Shown here piece by piece: positions 61,616-64,000 of a DNA stretch of 64,000 nt. Every line of letters starts with the position of its first letter. The stretch's first letter is position 1. Below the pieces are notes generated by a model that worked only from the letters and a program-made list of their open reading frames with translations, was not told the DNA's origin and did no database searches. Position numbers and translations under genes: made by a program. Source of the DNA: Marinilabiliales bacterium (GTDB lineage: Bacteria; Bacteroidota; Bacteroidia; Bacteroidales; ML635J-15); assembly GCA_002869385.1 (NCBI GenBank), contig PKTB01000013.1, positions 49,666-113,665 of the forward strand. The letters run 5' to 3'.

Positions 61616-64000
61616 TTACTGTTTTGTTAACTTATGCATAGTATATTCCCCATTTCGTAAAACTCTTACAAAGTACAAACCAGACTCGTATTCAGAAATA
61701 TCAAGTTCAATAAAAATATCTTGAGTCTCAACTGTCCTTATGTGTTGCCCCAAACTATTCAGAATATCAATTTGTATATTTGAAGCCAATGTGCTTGATG
61801 TCTCAATTACAAACTTCCCATGTGTAGGATTCGGATAAACCACAAATTCAACTGGCATTTCTGAAATTTCTATTCCAGAGACAAAATCGTAATAAATAGA
61901 ATCATTATCTGTACAACCAAATTCATTTGTTACTGTAACATAATACCAACCTGAATTAGATACTTCAAGTGTTTGATCTGTTGAATCGTCGTTCCACAAA
62001 TATTCTGAGAAACCCGGTCCTGCATCTAATGTTACCGGTACATGTGAATGTATAGTATCTTGTCCAAATTCAACATCAGCTTCTGATAAGGAAACGTATA
62101 TTTCGTCTGTATTACTACATGTCCCGATAAAAGATTCAACAGAAATTGATCCTTCAACACAAACCTCTGTTGTCTGAGTATCTGCTCCATTTGACCATGT
62201 CCATGAGTCTGCAATTCCTGCGTCTAATGACAAACAATTATCAACACAAATAGTTGTATCATTTCCAATATTAGGAAACGGACTTGGATTTGTCTGGATT
62301 AACAGTGTATCAGAACGAGAAAATCCACAAATATTTGTTGCCTCTACATAAATACCCGTTTCTCCTGTAAATGCAATATCCCAATCAACAGATAAACTAT
62401 TATCTGTTGGAGTAGACATTCCTGTTTCAATTGGATAGACCACCCAATTATATGATGCATCTTCAATTGTATTTGTAGTAAATATATCTTTTCCGTCTGC
62501 CTGACATCTTTCTGTAATTACATTCGGCATATCAGGAACAGATGGAACATCAAGAACTATAACCCAAACGGTATCTGTATCAGTACACATATTAACTCCG
62601 GTTACAGTTACAATGTATTCCGTATCTGCCAATGGCGAAACCTCAATAGTCTGCAAATCTTCCAAAGTACTCCAATGATAATCTGTACCGCCACTAGCCG
62701 ATAAACTTACTGAACCTCCGATACAAATTTCTTCATCATCACCTGCAGAAGCATCAACTTCAAAAACATTAACATTTACAGTATCAGTATTCTCACACAT
62801 CCATATGTCAGTTACTGTTACAATGTATTCTGTATCTACTGTTGGGCTTACTGTTATTACATAAACTAATTGGCCGGAACTCCACTCATAATCATCACCT
62901 CCAGTAGCGGTTAATATTACTGATTCGCCAATACAGATATCTTCATCAGATCCCGCATTTACATTAGGTAAATCGTGAACAATTACATTGACAGTATCTG
63001 TATTTTCACATGAGTGTGAATCAGTAACTGTAACAATATATTCTGTGTCAACCAGTGGACTTACAGTAATTGCATCTACAAATTGACCGGAACTCCATTC
63101 GTAATCGTCTCCACCAGTTGCAGTTAATGTTACGGAGTTACCAATACAAATATCTTCATCTGTTCCTGCATTTGCTAATGGAAGGTCATAAACAATTACG
63201 TTAACAGTGTCGGTATCTGTACATGAGTTTACTCCGGTTACTGTTACAATATATTCTGTATCTATTGTTGGACTTACTGTTATTACATCAACAAAATCTC
63301 CTGTGCTCCATTCATAACCTGTTCCGCCTGTTGCTGTTAGTGTTACAAAGCCTCCGATACAAATCTCTTCATCTGTACCTGCATCTGCAAAAACTTCAAA
63401 TACATTTACATTTACAGTGTCGGTATTTTCACACATCCAGATATCATTTACTGTTACAATGTATTCTGTATCTACTGTTGGGCTTACTGTTATTACATTA
63501 ACTAATTGGCCGGAACTCCACTCATAATCGTCACCTCCGGTAGCGGTTAATATTACTGATTCGCCAATACAGATATCTTCATCAGATCCTGCATTTACAG
63601 TTGGCAAATCGTGAACTATTACATTTACTGTATCAGTATTTTCACATGAGTGTGAATCAGTAACTGTAACAATATATTCTGTGTCAACCAGTGGACTTAC
63701 AGTAATTGCATCTACTAATTGTCCGGAACTCCATTCGTAATCGTCTCCACCAGTTGCAGTTAATGTTACGGAGTTACCAATACAAATATCTTCATCCGTA
63801 CCTGCATTTGCAAGTGGAAGATCGTAAACAATTACGTTAATAGTATCGGTATCTGTACATGAGTTTACTCCGGTTACTGTTACAATATATTCTGTATCTA
63901 TTGTTGGGCTTACTGTTATTACATCGACAAATTCACCAGTACTCCATTCATAGCCTGTTCCACCTGTTGCAGTTAGTGTTACAGAACCTCCAATACAAAT
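61616..64000 (-). CDS. Repeat-rich T9SS adhesin (SprB/Ig-like repeats); 5' end cut by window
   Basis: The frame is open for the whole 2,385 bp and continues beyond the window, so the true start is outside. An apparent start near 63607 is only an internal TTG. The visible part contains about six and a half repeats of 70 residues with the pattern NAG-D-E-ICIG-x-x-V-L-A-GG-Y-W-SSG, then ITVSP-D-TEYIVTV, C-x-(N/D)-TDTV-V. Then come a degenerate Ig-like stretch (about 380-560 of the visible part) and a C-terminal T9SS domain (FVVYPNPTHGKF to YTMHKLTKQ). Paired cysteines in each repeat (ICIG and SC-x-x-TDT) may form disulfides. Such arrays occur in gliding and adhesion proteins. No internal stop is present. 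Confidence 0.85.
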   Translation of the reverse strand: MCIGGSVTLTATGGTGYEWSTGEFVDVITVSPTIDTEYIVTVTGVNSCTDTDTINVIVYDLPLANAGTDEDICIGNSVTLTATGGDDYEWSSGQLVDAITVSPLVDTEYIVTVTDSHSCENTDTVNVIVHDLPTVNAGSDEDICIGESVILTATGGDDYEWSSGQLVNVITVSPTVDTEYIVTVNDIWMCENTDTVNVNVFEVFADAGTDEEICIGGFVTLTATGGTGYEWSTGDFVDVITVSPTIDTEYIVTVTGVNSCTDTDTVNVIVYDLPLANAGTDEDICIGNSVTLTATGGDDYEWSSGQFVDAITVSPLVDTEYIVTVTDSHSCENTDTVNVIVHDLPNVNAGSDEDICIGESVILTATGGDDYEWSSGQLVYVITVSPTVDTEYIVTVTDIWMCENTDTVNVNVFEVDASAGDDEEICIGGSVSLSASGGTDYHWSTLEDLQTIEVSPLADTEYIVTVTGVNMCTDTDTVWVIVLDVPSVPDMPNVITERCQADGKDIFTTNTIEDASYNWVVYPIETGMSTPTDNSLSVDWDIAFTGETGIYVEATNICGFSRSDTLLIQTNPSPFPNIGNDTTICVDNCLSLDAGIADSWTWSNGADTQTTEVCVEGSISVESFIGTCSNTDEIYVSLSEADVEFGQDTIHSHVPVTLDAGPGFSEYLWNDDSTDQTLEVSNSGWYYVTVTNEFGCTDNDSIYYDFVSGIEISEMPVEFVVYPNPTHGKFVIETSSTLASNIQIDILNSLGQHIRTVETQDIFIELDISEYESGLYFVRVLRNGEYTMHKLTKQ
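62715..64000 (-). repeat. 210-bp repeats arranged in a 630-bp higher-order unit
   Basis: Within the adhesin gene, 210-bp units follow each other (marker ATACAAATNTCTTCATC on plus at about 62723, 62933, 63143, 63356, 63566, 63786). Units of type A (IWMCENTDT), B (VNSCTDTDT) and C (SHSCENTDT) recur in the order B, C, A, B, C, A, so nearly identical DNA returns every three units. The array runs off the window. Confidence 0.85.

Noticed and set aside
61616..64000. CRISPR-like or leucine-rich plus-strand ORFs in the adhesin array
   Set aside because: The repeats are in-frame protein repeats of 70 codons. The plus-strand leucine-rich ORF is their antisense.

Overview
The window looks like a chromosomal segment of an uncultured or little-studied Bacteroidota bacterium. 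The evidence is low-GC DNA, many secreted proteins ending in the type IX secretion (T9SS) C-terminal domain (YPNP followed by a GxYxxK-like end), several TAnnTTTG promoter boxes, TPR-containing two-component kinases with LytTR regulators, a GLPGLI-type protein, a Porin_10-like porin, a YfhO-like membrane protein and relaxed lipoboxes. No plasmid, phage or insertion-sequence gene was recognised. The housekeeping anchors are glnS, coaD, folB and one tRNA with anticodon CAT.

Layout. 1-3.2 kb: a cut-off secreted beta-repeat protein, a tRNA and a C-type-lectin T9SS cargo. 3.3-7.6 kb: a GT-C-like membrane protein, an Omp85/TamA-like lipoprotein-barrel, a 9-bp tandem repeat and a small barrel protein. 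7.7-14.9 kb: secreted and lipoprotein genes, including a three-module T9SS cargo and a beta-helix/PKD cargo. 14.9-17.8 kb: LytTR regulator and TPR histidine kinase. 18-25.4 kb: a secreted helical protein, an S74 self-cleaving fibre-like protein, a Na+/solute symporter and an outer-membrane protein. 25.4-28.2 kb: a translationally coupled glycan operon (glycosyltransferase, polytopic membrane protein, lipoprotein). 28.4-43.2 kb: three T9SS surface proteins on the minus strand, one of them about 3,330 residues. 43.3-48.6 kb: a TPR/LuxR-HTH regulator, folB, an MFS transporter and a VWA/SIMPL pair. 48.8-53.7 kb: a second kinase/LytTR pair, then glnS-coaD. 53.8-64 kb: a DUF4419 protein with a TonB-C-like tail, an MltF-like lytic transglycosylase, a porin, a YfhO-like protein and a cut-off repeat adhesin.

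The most unusual property is that eleven otherwise coherent genes carry sixteen in-frame stop codons (nine TAA, six TGA, one TAG), while the reading frame never shifts. Each can be explained by one G-to-T change on the coding strand (GAA, GGA or GAG to a stop), and a likely lost start (ATG to ATT) fits the same change. Several disrupted positions are predicted glycines or glutamates from family knowledge. I cannot tell from sequence alone whether this is DNA damage or consensus error, a real G:C-to-T:A mutator genome, or tolerated readthrough. All three stop codons are also used as normal terminators here, which argues against a simple alternative code. Interrupted genes are given as single full-length reconstructions, with the stop positions named.

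Read together, the genes describe a cell that invests heavily in surface display: at least seven T9SS cargos, outer-membrane barrels, envelope assembly (Omp85), peptidoglycan turnover (MltF-like) and glycan synthesis, supervised by two kinase/LytTR pairs and one TPR-HTH regulator.
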